Below, in pieces: positions 1 to 8,528 of a stretch of DNA of 64,000 nucleotides (position 1 is its first letter; every line of letters starts with the position of its first letter). The notes beneath the pieces are model-generated. The model worked only from the letters and a program-made list of their open reading frames with translations, was not told the origin of the DNA and did not search any database. Origin of the DNA: Akkermansia sp. RCC_12PD (GTDB taxonomy: Bacteria > Verrucomicrobiota > Verrucomicrobiia > Verrucomicrobiales > Akkermansiaceae); NCBI RefSeq assembly GCF_036417355.1, contig NZ_CP143889.1, positions 2,852,001 through 2,916,000 of the forward strand, written 5' to 3'. Made by a program: the position numbers and the translations under genes.

Positions 1-885
1 GGGCGTCTGGGACCCGTTTCCATCGGCAGCCTGCACAGTCCAGTCAGCTGCGGCTGCTGCAGCGACGATCCCCGGTATTACGTGACCATTCAGGAACTGG
101 TCGGCCGCATCGACTGGACACCCTTCTTCCATGCCTGGGAACTGCACGGCGTCTGGAGCGACTCCCGGCAGGAATTCCGCACCAAGGACCCGGCCAAGGC
201 GGACGCTGCCGCGGCCCTGTACAAGGACGCCCGCGACCTGCTGGAACAGGCCGTCAAGGAAAACCGCTACCAGGCCCGCGGCGTCATCGGCATCTTCCCG
301 GCCAATTCCGCTCCCAACCATGACGACATCACCGTCTGGACGGATGAATCCAGAACCATGCCGCAGGCCACCCTGCTGACCCAGCGGCAGCAATTGAACG
401 CCCAGGGAAGGAAGCGTCTGGCCCTGGCGGACTTCATTGCCCCGGAAGGGGTGAAGGACTACATCGGGGCCATGGCCGTCAGCATCCACGGAGCCAGGCG
501 ATGGGCGCAGGAATGGGAAGCCAGGAATGATTCCTACCGCGCCCTTCTGGTCAGTTCCCTGGCGGACCGGCTGGTGGAAGCCTTTGCCGGGGCCGCCCAT
601 GAAAAACTGCGCGTGCTGTGGGGCATACCCGCCGGAACGGGAGTGCGCCCGGCCTGCGGCTACCCCAGCCAGCCGGACCATCAGGAAAAGGAAACCGTGT
701 TCCGCCTGCTCCATGCCGGAGAAGAGGCGGGCATGAGCCTGACGGAAACATGGATGATGCAGCCCGTTTCCGCCGTCTGTGCGCTGGTATTCTCCCACCC
801 GGAAAGCTCCTACTTCTCCGTAGGGGCCACGGACGGGGACCAGCAGCGGGACTACGCCACCAGAAAACAGCAGGCCCATTCCTGA
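1..885 (+). CDS. metH: Cobalamin-dependent methionine synthase, C-terminal part (5' end outside window)
   Basis: The reading frame is open from base 1 with no stop, so the gene enters from the left; the GTG at 82 is internal. The visible 294 residues match the AdoMet-binding reactivation domain of MetH. The segment IDWTPFFHAWELHG opens the domain, and RPACGYPSQPDH followed by EKETVFRLL matches the family AdoMet-binding motif (usually RPAPGYPACPDH). The tail LTETWMMQPVSAVCALVF is also typical. In the family this domain binds S-adenosylmethionine to remethylate oxidised cob(II)alamin, so the enzyme can keep transferring methyl from methyltetrahydrofolate to homocysteine in the cytoplasm. The substrate and B12 domains must lie upstream. 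A 32-base gap separates it from the exporter pair that follows on the same strand. Confidence 0.9.
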   Translation, partial: GRLGPVSIGSLHSPVSCGCCSDDPRYYVTIQELVGRIDWTPFFHAWELHGVWSDSRQEFRTKDPAKADAAAALYKDARDLLEQAVKENRYQARGVIGIFPANSAPNHDDITVWTDESRTMPQATLLTQRQQLNAQGRKRLALADFIAPEGVKDYIGAMAVSIHGARRWAQEWEARNDSYRALLVSSLADRLVEAFAGAAHEKLRVLWGIPAGTGVRPACGYPSQPDHQEKETVFRLLHAGEEAGMSLTETWMMQPVSAVCALVFSHPESSYFSVGATDGDQQRDYATRKQQAHS

Positions 886-917
886 CCCGCCCCTTTCTTT
901 CCTTGCTCCTCCAGCCA

Positions 918-1694
918 ATGCCCCATACAGACCAGATTCAGGCCCTGTCCGAGTTCCTGCTGGAATACGCCACCACGCTCATGGGCGCCGGGGTGCACAC
1001 CAACCGGGCCGTGCGCAACATCTCCCGCATTGCCGCCGCCTACGGGTACGCGGCGGACATGACCATCTTCCAGCGCAACATCACCATGAGCCTCATCAGC
1101 ACGGATGACGAGAATCTGCGCCGGACTTCCGTCAGGAAACTGAAACCCCTGGCCTTCAACCTGAACCTAATCCAGCAGCTCAGTGAACTGAGCTGGCTTC
1201 CCGTGGACAACAACGTCAGCATTGAAGAAATGGAGAGGGCCTTCCGGTCCATTGCGGCGACAAAACGCTTTTCCCCCTGGACGGATCTTCTCCTGGTCAG
1301 CGTGGGCAATGCCGCCTTCTGCCGCCTGTTCAACGGGGACATCTGGGCCATGCTGACCGTCTTCGGCGCCACCCTGCTGGGCTTTCTGGCAAAGCAGCAA
1401 TTCTCCCGGCTGAAATTCAATCCCCTGGGCGTCGTCATCCTGTCCGCGTTCACGGCCTCCATGGCGGCGGCCTGCGCCGTCATCTTCCAGTTCGGGGAGA
1501 CGCCCCAGATCGCGCTGGCCACGAGCGTCCTGTTCCTGGTTCCCGGCGTGCAAATGATCAACTCCATCATGGACCTGATGCACGGCCACATCCTGATGGG
1601 GATTTCCCGGGGCGTCCATTCCATCATGATGATCACCTGCATCACCATCGGCCTTTCCGCAACCATGCTTATTCTGGGGGTGAACAGCTTATGA
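918..1694 (+). CDS. Threonine/serine exporter family protein, large (DUF1212/ThrE) subunit
   Basis: A 258-residue inner-membrane protein of the ThrE/YjjP type. The N-terminal half is soluble and family-typical (LLEYATTLMGAGVHTNRAVRNI, then RKLKPLAFNLNLIQQLSEL). The C-terminal half has about four or five hydrophobic segments, including LLLVSVGNAAFCRLF and SVLFLVPGVQMINSIMDL. In this family the soluble part precedes a membrane domain that exports small amino or organic acids by proton exchange. ATG 918 is chosen because it lies just after metH and the protein then starts at the family N-terminus. The stop overlaps the next start by four bases (ATGA), so the two halves of the split transporter are translationally coupled. 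Substrate is not determinable here. Confidence 0.85.
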   Translation: MPHTDQIQALSEFLLEYATTLMGAGVHTNRAVRNISRIAAAYGYAADMTIFQRNITMSLISTDDENLRRTSVRKLKPLAFNLNLIQQLSELSWLPVDNNVSIEEMERAFRSIAATKRFSPWTDLLLVSVGNAAFCRLFNGDIWAMLTVFGATLLGFLAKQQFSRLKFNPLGVVILSAFTASMAAACAVIFQFGETPQIALATSVLFLVPGVQMINSIMDLMHGHILMGISRGVHSIMMITCITIGLSATMLILGVNSL

Positions 1695-2194
1695 ATCCGG
1701 ACTTCTTCTCCTCCATCCTCTGGGACGGCCTGATGGCCGCCATAGCGGCTACGGGCTTTGCCGTCATTTCCAATCCCCCCAAGCGGGCGATCGCCGTCTC
1801 CGCCCTGCTTGCGGCCGTCGGCCACGCCTTCCGCTTCTACATGATGCACTCCTGGTCCATCGACATTTCCAGCGCCACCTTCATAGCCGCTTTCACCATA
1901 GGCATGCTGGGCGTGCTGACGGCCAAGCTGGTGAAATGCCCCGCGGAAATCTTCGCCTTCCCCTCCCTCCTGCCGATGATTCCCGGCGTGTATGCCTACA
2001 AGACCATTCTGGCCCTGATGCAGTTCATGCAGGAAAACCAGGACATGGAAACCATGAACAGGCTGATCGTGGATATCTGCAAAAACGGTATCACCGCCTT
2101 CTTCATCATCTTCTCCCTGGTCATTGGCATAGCCATTCCCCTGCTGATGTTCAAGAGGCTGAACTATACCCGCATCATCAGGCCCCGGAATTGA
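1691..2194 (+). CDS. Threonine/serine exporter family protein, small (ThrE_2/DUF3815) subunit
   Basis: A 167-residue all-helical membrane protein, the usual partner of a YjjP-like subunit (YjjB type). Hydrophobic stretches lie near residues 10-25, 35-50, 58-75, 85-100 and 135-155. The motif CPAEIFAFPSLLPMIPGVY is typical of the family, where the PxxPMIPG stretch sits in the translocation core. It starts within the stop of the preceding gene (ATGA overlap), so the two form one unit. About 90 bases follow before tRNA-Gln. Confidence 0.85.
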   Translation: MNPDFFSSILWDGLMAAIAATGFAVISNPPKRAIAVSALLAAVGHAFRFYMMHSWSIDISSATFIAAFTIGMLGVLTAKLVKCPAEIFAFPSLLPMIPGVYAYKTILALMQFMQENQDMETMNRLIVDICKNGITAFFIIFSLVIGIAIPLLMFKRLNYTRIIRPRN

Positions 2195-2286
2195 AACACA
2201 AACGCGGAGGAGTCCATTTTTCTCTTGCCAGAACTGGTCCGCTGTGATTAACTACGCCCCGCAAAGGCAGCAATGCCCTTTTCCAC

Positions 2287-2361
2287 AGCCCCATAGTGTA
2301 ATTGGTAACACACCTGATTTTGGTTCAGTATTTCTAGGTTCGAGTCCTGGTGGGGCTGCCA
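2287..2361 (+). tRNA. tRNA-Gln (anticodon TTG)
   Basis: A 75-base cloverleaf with the CCA end encoded. The acceptor strand AGCCCCA (2287-2293) pairs with TGGGGCT (2351-2357), followed by G and CCA. The anticodon arm CCTGA-TTTTGGT-TCAGT carries TTG. The T arm contains GGTTCGAGTCC. It is followed directly by a terminator-like hairpin. Confidence 0.95.
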
Positions 2362-2371
2362 GCTTTAAACA

Positions 2372-2408
2372 AAATATCCCGTCTCTCCGGAGGCGGGATA
2401 TTTGTTTT
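2372..2408 (+). terminator. Intrinsic terminator after tRNA-Gln
   Basis: Perfect 10-base arms AAATATCCCG (2372-2381) and CGGGATATTT (2394-2403) are followed by GTTTTT. It lies 10 bases past the tRNA CCA end, so it very likely ends that transcript. Confidence 0.75.
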
Positions 2409-2572
2409 TACAATGAAGCAATTTTTAGCGGCAGAATCTTCCGTATCCACAGAACACCCTTAAACGGTGATTCAAAAATTGCATAATCCATAGCTCCTGC
2501 AGGACGGCCTTCATTTTCCGATGGAATTCTTGCGTGATTCCGCTGTTTTTCCGGAACCTTTGATAAACGAAT

Positions 2573-2609
2573 ATTGGGCATGGCGGAAATACATTCCGCC
2601 ATGCCCAAT
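2573..2609. repeat. Perfect 16-bp inverted repeat (strong hairpin)
   Basis: ATTGGGCATGGCGGAA (2573-2588) and its exact complement (2594-2609) enclose a 5-base loop; TTATTTT follows on the + strand. It lies about 100 bases past the 3' end of the leftward gene 2715-4049, so it could act as a bidirectional terminator. The arms are unusually long and perfect for that and may instead be a dispersed palindromic repeat. Bases 2409-2572 show no gene. Confidence 0.7.
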
Positions 2610-2714
2610 TTATTTTCCGTGATATGGCCTTTTTATCCTTTGGGATGCCCATCCGCCGATATTGACAGGGAAACTTCTCTGAGCTATTCCATCCGCAGGC
2701 CTCCGTCCAATTTC

Positions 2715-4049
2715 TTAACCCTGTTGATTAACAACAATGGTGTAAGTGATTCCATTATATAGCAAAACATTCACAAGGCCTTGCCTGGCCGAGCCCGTGT
2801 TGTTGGGCGTTACGAGAAGTTGCCACGCTCCCGTTCCGCCTTCCCCATCCAGCCATGTTATCCAATCCGGACAATTCACGCACGTATAAGACTTGTCTTC
2901 GCAAGTCAGTTCAATATTCAGCGTACTACCCTCTGCCAAAACATCAAAAAGGCTTTGTCGGAGAGGCCATGAACAATCGTCTGCAGGGCGCTGCCCCCCT
3001 ATCCAGGACTCTTGAACTTTTGAAACAAGATCAAAAGGATCATCCTTCCTTGCCCACCAGCCGGCTGCGCCGGAAACCCCATGTCTGGACATGCTCAGGA
3101 GATGATGGCTGAACGCATAGCTCGATTTCATCGCTCCCACCAGTTTTATGGAGCCGTCGCGGCCCTGGGAAAACAGATACAGACGTTTGCGTCCTTGATA
3201 ATGAGAGTTCGTCTCGCGAAATACAATGAATCTTGCTGTTTTATAACGGTCATAGACAGCGTATAAATAATGACTGTTATCACGTACGCCGCCAGGTCTT
3301 TGTGTACTCTGGAATCCACACCGGGGCAGGAAATCACCACCGGTATTGCCGGGCCATACCGATGCCACAGGGCCACCATGTTCATTCTCCGTATAGGAAT
3401 AAATGAGGGGATCAGCATAATCATTTTGCCGATATGGCCAGGTGACTGGCGGCCATGCTACCCAGAAAACGGCAAACCAGGGTTTATAACACGGTCCGAA
3501 ATTTGCCCGTACTCCAAATTTTGACGTAGATTCATTCATGGCGTCAATCTGGCCGTAATTGAACAATGTATTAAGCTCAAGTACAAACGTGGTAGGATAC
3601 CAAGCATACAGATTATCGTCTCCTCCTCCGATTATCCGATGTTCGGACATGATGAATGGGAAATCTTCTGATACGCATGTAGTCACACCGCCCGCCGTAA
3701 ACGCATTGCCAAGTTTATGATAGAAACCTACGCCATTTTCCTGCTGGGAGGAAAGCATGGGTATCAACGGCTTGGTTAAATCAGCCTTGCGTACCGCATC
3801 TGTATCATCTCCAGGTATTATGGGAATATTGACGCCGCCGGCAGCATTAATTGCATTGGAAAATGTTCCACCCTTGGCTTTCAGATTGCCGGAAAGGGAC
3901 ATATTGCCGGCTGCATCCGTAACCGGAGCCTTGTTCCATTTTTCCTTCTCTTGCTCTGTGACGTGGACTGTTGTATTCTCTACATGCTCAGTAAAATCAT
4001 TCTGAGCGGTCATAAGAATTCCGTTAATGGTAGTAATTTTATCCATCAT
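2715..4049 (-). CDS. Phage-fibre-like protein with a C-terminal BACON-like domain
   Basis: A 444-residue protein not recognised as a whole. The N-terminus has HVTEQEKEKWN, a pattern common in phage tail and head fibre proteins (H-[IV]-x3-E-x-x-x-W-N). It is followed by a coil-like section ending in DTDAVRKADLTK, like the repeated linkers of tail fibres. The middle is rich in Trp, Tyr and Gly. The last ~80 residues contain CPDWITWLDGEGG and end in ITYTIVVNQQG, which resembles the closing strands of BACON/Ig-like domains. There is no signal peptide. The gene stands alone in an island of lower GC than its neighbours, between tRNA-Gln and the GH20 pair. It may be a remnant or moron of a mobile element, or a surface adhesin; the function is inferred weakly. 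Confidence 0.6.
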   Translation of the reverse strand: MMDKITTINGILMTAQNDFTEHVENTTVHVTEQEKEKWNKAPVTDAAGNMSLSGNLKAKGGTFSNAINAAGGVNIPIIPGDDTDAVRKADLTKPLIPMLSSQQENGVGFYHKLGNAFTAGGVTTCVSEDFPFIMSEHRIIGGGDDNLYAWYPTTFVLELNTLFNYGQIDAMNESTSKFGVRANFGPCYKPWFAVFWVAWPPVTWPYRQNDYADPLIYSYTENEHGGPVASVWPGNTGGDFLPRCGFQSTQRPGGVRDNSHYLYAVYDRYKTARFIVFRETNSHYQGRKRLYLFSQGRDGSIKLVGAMKSSYAFSHHLLSMSRHGVSGAAGWWARKDDPFDLVSKVQESWIGGQRPADDCSWPLRQSLFDVLAEGSTLNIELTCEDKSYTCVNCPDWITWLDGEGGTGAWQLLVTPNNTGSARQGLVNVLLYNGITYTIVVNQQG

Positions 4050-4460
4050 GGTTTTTATTGGTTAAGAAGTGTCATGCCGTCTTCATCCTGGCGGAGCATT
4101 CAGGTTAAATCGTAAAGTAGGAACCTTCACGGCGCCGTGGATATTTCTCCCATGCCCTCTTCATCCGGTTCCGGCTGTCCGGATTTTAATGGATTCTCCA
4201 TCCAGCGGTTCATGGCTGGCATTACTTCGACGGAATCCTGCCCCTCTTTCCGGAAAATATCATCCAGTCTGTTGCGTTGAAACCGCCCCGGCCGACGCCG
4301 GCCAATAAGACACCGGAGCATGGAATGAACAATCAGACACGGTATTGACGGTTTGTTTTTTTCACGGAAAGGCTGCGTTCCCGATGAAAAAAAAGGCATC
4401 TGCGATTGAAATCTGCATTTTTCGACGGACTTCTTCCCTGGTTCGGCTTATACTGGAAAC
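4050..4460. other. Intergenic region upstream of the GH20 pair
   Basis: A leftward open frame at 4127-4399 (90 codons) has a plausible acidic C-terminal half (LDDIFRKEGQDSVEVMPAMN) and lies 78 bases before the fibre-like gene on the same strand. It has no recognisable family or clear start, so it is not called. The segment must also hold the promoter of the GH20 genes, but no confident -35/-10 pair was found. Confidence 0.3.
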
Positions 4461-5942
4461 ATGAAACATCTTCTCTACATACTGGCCGGTGTCCTGTGGT
4501 GCGCAGTCTTTCCGTCCGGGGCTGCGGATAAATACAGCATTATTCCGGAACCGGAGCGCACGGAACTGAAGACGCAGATCACCAAAACGCTCAAGCTTCT
4601 TTCCGACAAGGCCGAAGCTTCCCTGGGCAAGGACGCCTACCGGCTGGCCGTCACCCCCGGGGGCGTGCATCTGGCTTCCGGCGGACGGGAAGGCAGGCTG
4701 TACGGACAGGCCACCCTCCGCCAGCTCCAGGACCAGCTTGCCGCACAGCCGGAGGGCATCCCCTGCGGCGTCATCAAGGACAAGCCCCGCTACCCCTGGC
4801 GCGGGCTGATGGTGGACCCGGCGCGCCATTTCATCCCGCTGGCGGATTTGAAAAAATTCGCGGACCTGATGGCCTACTACAAATTCAACAAACTGCATCT
4901 GCACCTGACGGACAACCAGGGCTGGCGCCTGCCCGTTCCCGGCTACCCCAGACTGAAAAGCGTGGCCTCCAAGAGGGCGGAAACCTTCGGTGACGGAATT
5001 CCCCACGAAGGCATGTACACCCGGGAGGAACTGAAAGAGCTGGTGGCCTACTGCGCGGAACGCGGCATTGAGGTGATTCCGGAAATCGACGTGCCGGGCC
5101 ACAACGAAGCCCTGGCCGCGGCCTATCCCGAATTCTTCTGCTTCCCCAAACCGGACATGAAAGTCCGCACCGTGGCTGGAAACAGCAAGGAACTGGTCTG
5201 CCCGCAAAAGCCGGAAGTATGGAAATTCTACGCGGCCGTCTTCAAGGAATTGAAGGACATCTTTCCGTCAAAAATCGTCCATCTGGGCGGGGACGAAGCA
5301 CCCACGGAACTTTGGGAAAAATGCCCCCTGTGCCGCCAGGCGCGCGCCAAGGCCTCCATGAGGGACGAGCAGGAACAGATGCGTGACTTCTTCGCCCGGA
5401 TGACCTCCCTTCTCGCCAAAAACGGACAAACGCCGCAATTCTGGTACGAAGGAAATGCCGGAATCTATCACCCGGGGGAAACAGTGTACGCCTGGCGTCA
5501 GGACCAGGCGCGCCAGTCCATCGACAAGACGAAAAAGGCCGGGCTGAACCTGATCATGGCCTCCAACGAATACTGCTACCTGGACTTCCCCCAGATACAG
5601 GGACAATACAACTGGGGATGGATGCAGACGACCACCCTCCGGAAATGCTATGAACTGGACCCGGCCTTCGGAAAATCCCCGCAGGAAACCGGCCATATAC
5701 GGGGAGTTCACGCCGCAGCGTGGGCGGAACACCTGCCGGACCTGAACCATCTGCTCTACCGCGTCTATCCGCGGGCCATGGCCATCGCGGAAGCGGGCTG
5801 GTCCCCGATGAACGTCCGCTCCTGGGACAACTTCCGGCGCAAGGTAGCGGATCACCGCGCTTTCGTCCTCAAACGCTTCAACTACGATCTGGAACGAACG
5901 AAGGAAAACGAACCTCCCTTCCGCTGGGAAAACAAAAAGTAA
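4461..5942 (+). CDS. Secreted beta-N-acetylhexosaminidase, GH20 (copy 1)
   Basis: A 493-residue exported glycoside hydrolase. A signal peptide (MKHLLYILAGVLWCAVFPSG, cut near SGAA) precedes a GH20b-type N-terminal domain (about residues 25-110) and the GH20 barrel, which begins at PRYPWRGLMVDPARHF. The catalytic pair is D278-E279 in HLGGDEAP. In GH20 the Glu is the acid and the Asp stabilises the substrate N-acetyl group acting as nucleophile. The expected activity is release of terminal GlcNAc or GalNAc from glycoproteins, which fits mucin use. Start 4461 gives the complete signal peptide. The next gene is a close paralogue 67 bases downstream, so the two probably form one transcript. Confidence 0.93.
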   Translation: MKHLLYILAGVLWCAVFPSGAADKYSIIPEPERTELKTQITKTLKLLSDKAEASLGKDAYRLAVTPGGVHLASGGREGRLYGQATLRQLQDQLAAQPEGIPCGVIKDKPRYPWRGLMVDPARHFIPLADLKKFADLMAYYKFNKLHLHLTDNQGWRLPVPGYPRLKSVASKRAETFGDGIPHEGMYTREELKELVAYCAERGIEVIPEIDVPGHNEALAAAYPEFFCFPKPDMKVRTVAGNSKELVCPQKPEVWKFYAAVFKELKDIFPSKIVHLGGDEAPTELWEKCPLCRQARAKASMRDEQEQMRDFFARMTSLLAKNGQTPQFWYEGNAGIYHPGETVYAWRQDQARQSIDKTKKAGLNLIMASNEYCYLDFPQIQGQYNWGWMQTTTLRKCYELDPAFGKSPQETGHIRGVHAAAWAEHLPDLNHLLYRVYPRAMAIAEAGWSPMNVRSWDNFRRKVADHRAFVLKRFNYDLERTKENEPPFRWENKK

Positions 5943-6009
5943 TTCCGCTGTTTTTCCTTATCACGCACGATTCATCATGATAAAATAATTCCGGAAAACA
6001 CTTCTCCTC

Positions 6010-7488
6010 ATGTTCAACTTCCTTCGTATTCTGGCCTGTACTCTTCTCTCCTCCGCAGCCATGGCTCAAGCCGCGGACAAATACAGCATTATTCCGGAGC
6101 CGGAGCGCACGGAACTGAAACCGCAGACCACCAGGACGCTCAAGCTTCTTTCCGACAAGGCCGAAGCTTCCCTGGGCAAGGATGCCTACCGGCTGGCCGT
6201 CACCCCCGGCGGCGTGCACCTAACGTCCGGCGGACGGGAAGGCAGGCTGTACGGACAGGCCACCCTCCGCCAGCTCCAGGACCAGCTTGCCGCACAGCCG
6301 GAGGGCATCCCCTGCGGCGTCATCAAGGACAAGCCCCGCTACCCCTGGCGCGGGCTGATGGTGGACCCGGCGCGCCATTTCATCCCGCTGGCGGACCTGA
6401 AAAAATTCGCGGACCTGATGGCCTACTACAAATTCAACAAGCTCCAGCTCCATCTGACGGACGACCAGGGCTGGCGGCTGCCCGTTCCCGGCTACCCCAG
6501 GCTGAAAAGCGTGGCCTCCAAGAGGGCTGAAAGCTTCGGCAACGGCATCCCTCACGAAGGCATGTACACCCGGGAGGAACTGAAAGAGCTGGTGGCCTAC
6601 TGCGCGGAACGCGGCATTGAGGTGATTCCGGAAATAGATATGCCGGGCCATAACCAGGCCCTGGCCGCCGCCTACCCTGAATTCTTCTGCTTCCCGGACC
6701 ACAACACGAAAGTCAGCACGACCGGCGGAGTGGGCTTGTACCTGGTCTGTCCGCAAAAGCCGGAAGTATGGAAATTCTACGCGGCCGTTTTTGATGTGCT
6801 CAAGGACATCTTTCCGTCAAAAATTGTCCATCTGGGCGGTGACGAGGCCCCTCTTGAAAAAACCTGGCAAAAATGTCCCCTCAGCGTCAAATACCGCCAG
6901 AAAAAGGGCATGAAGGACGTCCACGAGGAACTAAAGGAATTTGAAGGGAAAATGGCCTCCATGCTTGCCGCGCGCGGCAGGCGTCCCCAGCTCTGGTATG
7001 AAAAGCCGTGGGCGGAAGCCGGAATCTACCGCAAGGGGGACACCGTCTTCACCTGGCGCATGGGGCTGACTCCCTCCACCATCACGGAAACCAAAAAACA
7101 GGGGCTTCCCCTCATCATCGCCGCCGGGGAACACTGCTACCTGGACTACCCGCAAATCCCCGGCCAGGACAACCGCGGCTGGATGCCCACCACCACGCTG
7201 GAACGAAGCTACAAGCTGGACCCCGCCTATGGCAGGCCGGAAAAGGCAACGGACCATATCATCGGCGTGCAGGCCACCATGTGGGCGGAGCATCTCCCCA
7301 CTCTGAACCATCTCCTTTACCGCACCTACCCGCGGGCCATGGCCATCGCGGAAGCGGGCTGGTCCCCGATGGACGTCCGCTCCTGGGACAACTTCCGGCG
7401 CAAGGTGGCGGATCACCGCGCCTTCGTCCTCAAACGCTTCAACTACGATCTGGAACGAACGAAGGAAAACGAGCCTCCTTTCAAATAA
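6010..7488 (+). CDS. Secreted beta-N-acetylhexosaminidase, GH20 (copy 2)
   Basis: A 492-residue paralogue of the gene just upstream, with its own signal peptide (MFNFLRILACTLLSSAAMAQ). Catalytic D278-E279 are kept in HLGGDEAP. From DKYSIIPEPERTELK to about residue 285 it is nearly identical to copy 1, including at the DNA level. Residues ~286-430 diverge, and the last ~60 residues (from YPRAMAIAEAGWSPM) are again almost identical. The variable block forms the second half of the barrel and its loops, so linkage or aglycone preference could differ. The product is periplasmic or outer-surface. MeaB starts 20 bases after its stop on the same strand. Confidence 0.93.
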   Translation: MFNFLRILACTLLSSAAMAQAADKYSIIPEPERTELKPQTTRTLKLLSDKAEASLGKDAYRLAVTPGGVHLTSGGREGRLYGQATLRQLQDQLAAQPEGIPCGVIKDKPRYPWRGLMVDPARHFIPLADLKKFADLMAYYKFNKLQLHLTDDQGWRLPVPGYPRLKSVASKRAESFGNGIPHEGMYTREELKELVAYCAERGIEVIPEIDMPGHNQALAAAYPEFFCFPDHNTKVSTTGGVGLYLVCPQKPEVWKFYAAVFDVLKDIFPSKIVHLGGDEAPLEKTWQKCPLSVKYRQKKGMKDVHEELKEFEGKMASMLAARGRRPQLWYEKPWAEAGIYRKGDTVFTWRMGLTPSTITETKKQGLPLIIAAGEHCYLDYPQIPGQDNRGWMPTTTLERSYKLDPAYGRPEKATDHIIGVQATMWAEHLPTLNHLLYRTYPRAMAIAEAGWSPMDVRSWDNFRRKVADHRAFVLKRFNYDLERTKENEPPFK

Positions 7489-7508
7489 ACACTCCGTATC
7501 CCTTTCTC

Positions 7509-8528
7509 ATGAGCAGCATCAAAATAGTACGCCCCCACCGCCCCTCCGTGGAAGAACTCGTCCAGGGGGTCATCTCCGGAAACAGAGCCCTCCTGGGCAG
7601 GGCCATCACCCTGATAGAAAGCAACGCCGCCAGGGACCAGGAAGCCTCCCGGGAACTCATCTCCAAGCTCCTTCCCCACTCCGGCAATGCCGTCCGGATC
7701 GGCATCACGGGCGTTCCGGGAGCGGGCAAATCCTCCTTCATCGAGGCCTTCGGCACCTACCTGTGTAGAAAAGGCTTCAAAGTGGCCGTCCTCGCCATCG
7801 ACCCCTCCTCCTCCGTCTCCAGAGGTTCCATCATGGGGGACAAAACCCGTATGGAAGAGCTCTCCGGGGAGGAAAACGCCTTCATCCGCCCTTCCCCGTC
7901 CGGAGGCTCCCTGGGCGGCGTGGCCCGGAAAACGCGTGAAACCATGATCGCGTGCGAAGCCGCGGGCTTCGACGTCATCCTCATTGAAACCGTCGGCGTG
8001 GGCCAGTCGGAAACCACGGTGCGCTCCATGGTGGACATCTTCATGCTCCTGCTCATCACGGGGGCCGGGGACGACCTTCAGGGCATCAAGCGCGGCATCA
8101 TGGAACTGGCGGACATCCTCGTGGTCACGAAAGACGACGGCGACAACCGCCAGCGCGCCGCCGCCCACTGCCAGGAACTGAAAATGGTGCTCCACTACCT
8201 GCAAAGCCCCACTCCCGGCTGGACGCCCTCCGTCCTCACCTGCTCCTCCCTGGAAGGGCGCGGGCTGGACACCATTGAAGAAACGCTCTTCCGCTTCCGG
8301 GACAGCATGAAGGAATCCGGCTTCTGGTACAACCGCAGGCGGAACCAGTCCCTCTCATGGGTGCAGGCACTGGTGCACGAGGCGCTCCTCACCTCCTTTG
8401 AGCAGCACCCTGCCGTGGCGGAACGCATGCCCATTCTGGAAAACATGGTGGCGGCGGACAAAATGGACCCCGTCTCCGCCGCCCATGACCTGCTGAGCCA
8501 CTTCACCTATCCTCTGCCCGGACATTGA
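7509..8528 (+). CDS. meaB: Methylmalonyl-CoA mutase-associated GTPase MeaB
   Basis: A 339-residue cytoplasmic G3E-type P-loop GTPase of the MeaB/ArgK family. The Walker A GVPGAGKS is followed by the family signature AIDPSSSVSRGSIMGDKTRM, then SPSGGSLGGVARKTRE, the Walker B-like ILIETVGVGQSE and the base-recognition VVTKDDGD. MeaB gates adenosylcobalamin loading into methylmalonyl-CoA mutase and protects it from inactivation. The mutase itself lies at the right end of this window, about 54 kb away, so the pair is not in one operon here. ATG 7509 gives the family N-terminus; the frame is open upstream only as a shadow of the GH20 gene. Its last 26 bases overlap the convergent Nudix gene. Confidence 0.93.
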   Translation: MSSIKIVRPHRPSVEELVQGVISGNRALLGRAITLIESNAARDQEASRELISKLLPHSGNAVRIGITGVPGAGKSSFIEAFGTYLCRKGFKVAVLAIDPSSSVSRGSIMGDKTRMEELSGEENAFIRPSPSGGSLGGVARKTRETMIACEAAGFDVILIETVGVGQSETTVRSMVDIFMLLLITGAGDDLQGIKRGIMELADILVVTKDDGDNRQRAAAHCQELKMVLHYLQSPTPGWTPSVLTCSSLEGRGLDTIEETLFRFRDSMKESGFWYNRRRNQSLSWVQALVHEALLTSFEQHPAVAERMPILENMVAADKMDPVSAAHDLLSHFTYPLPGH

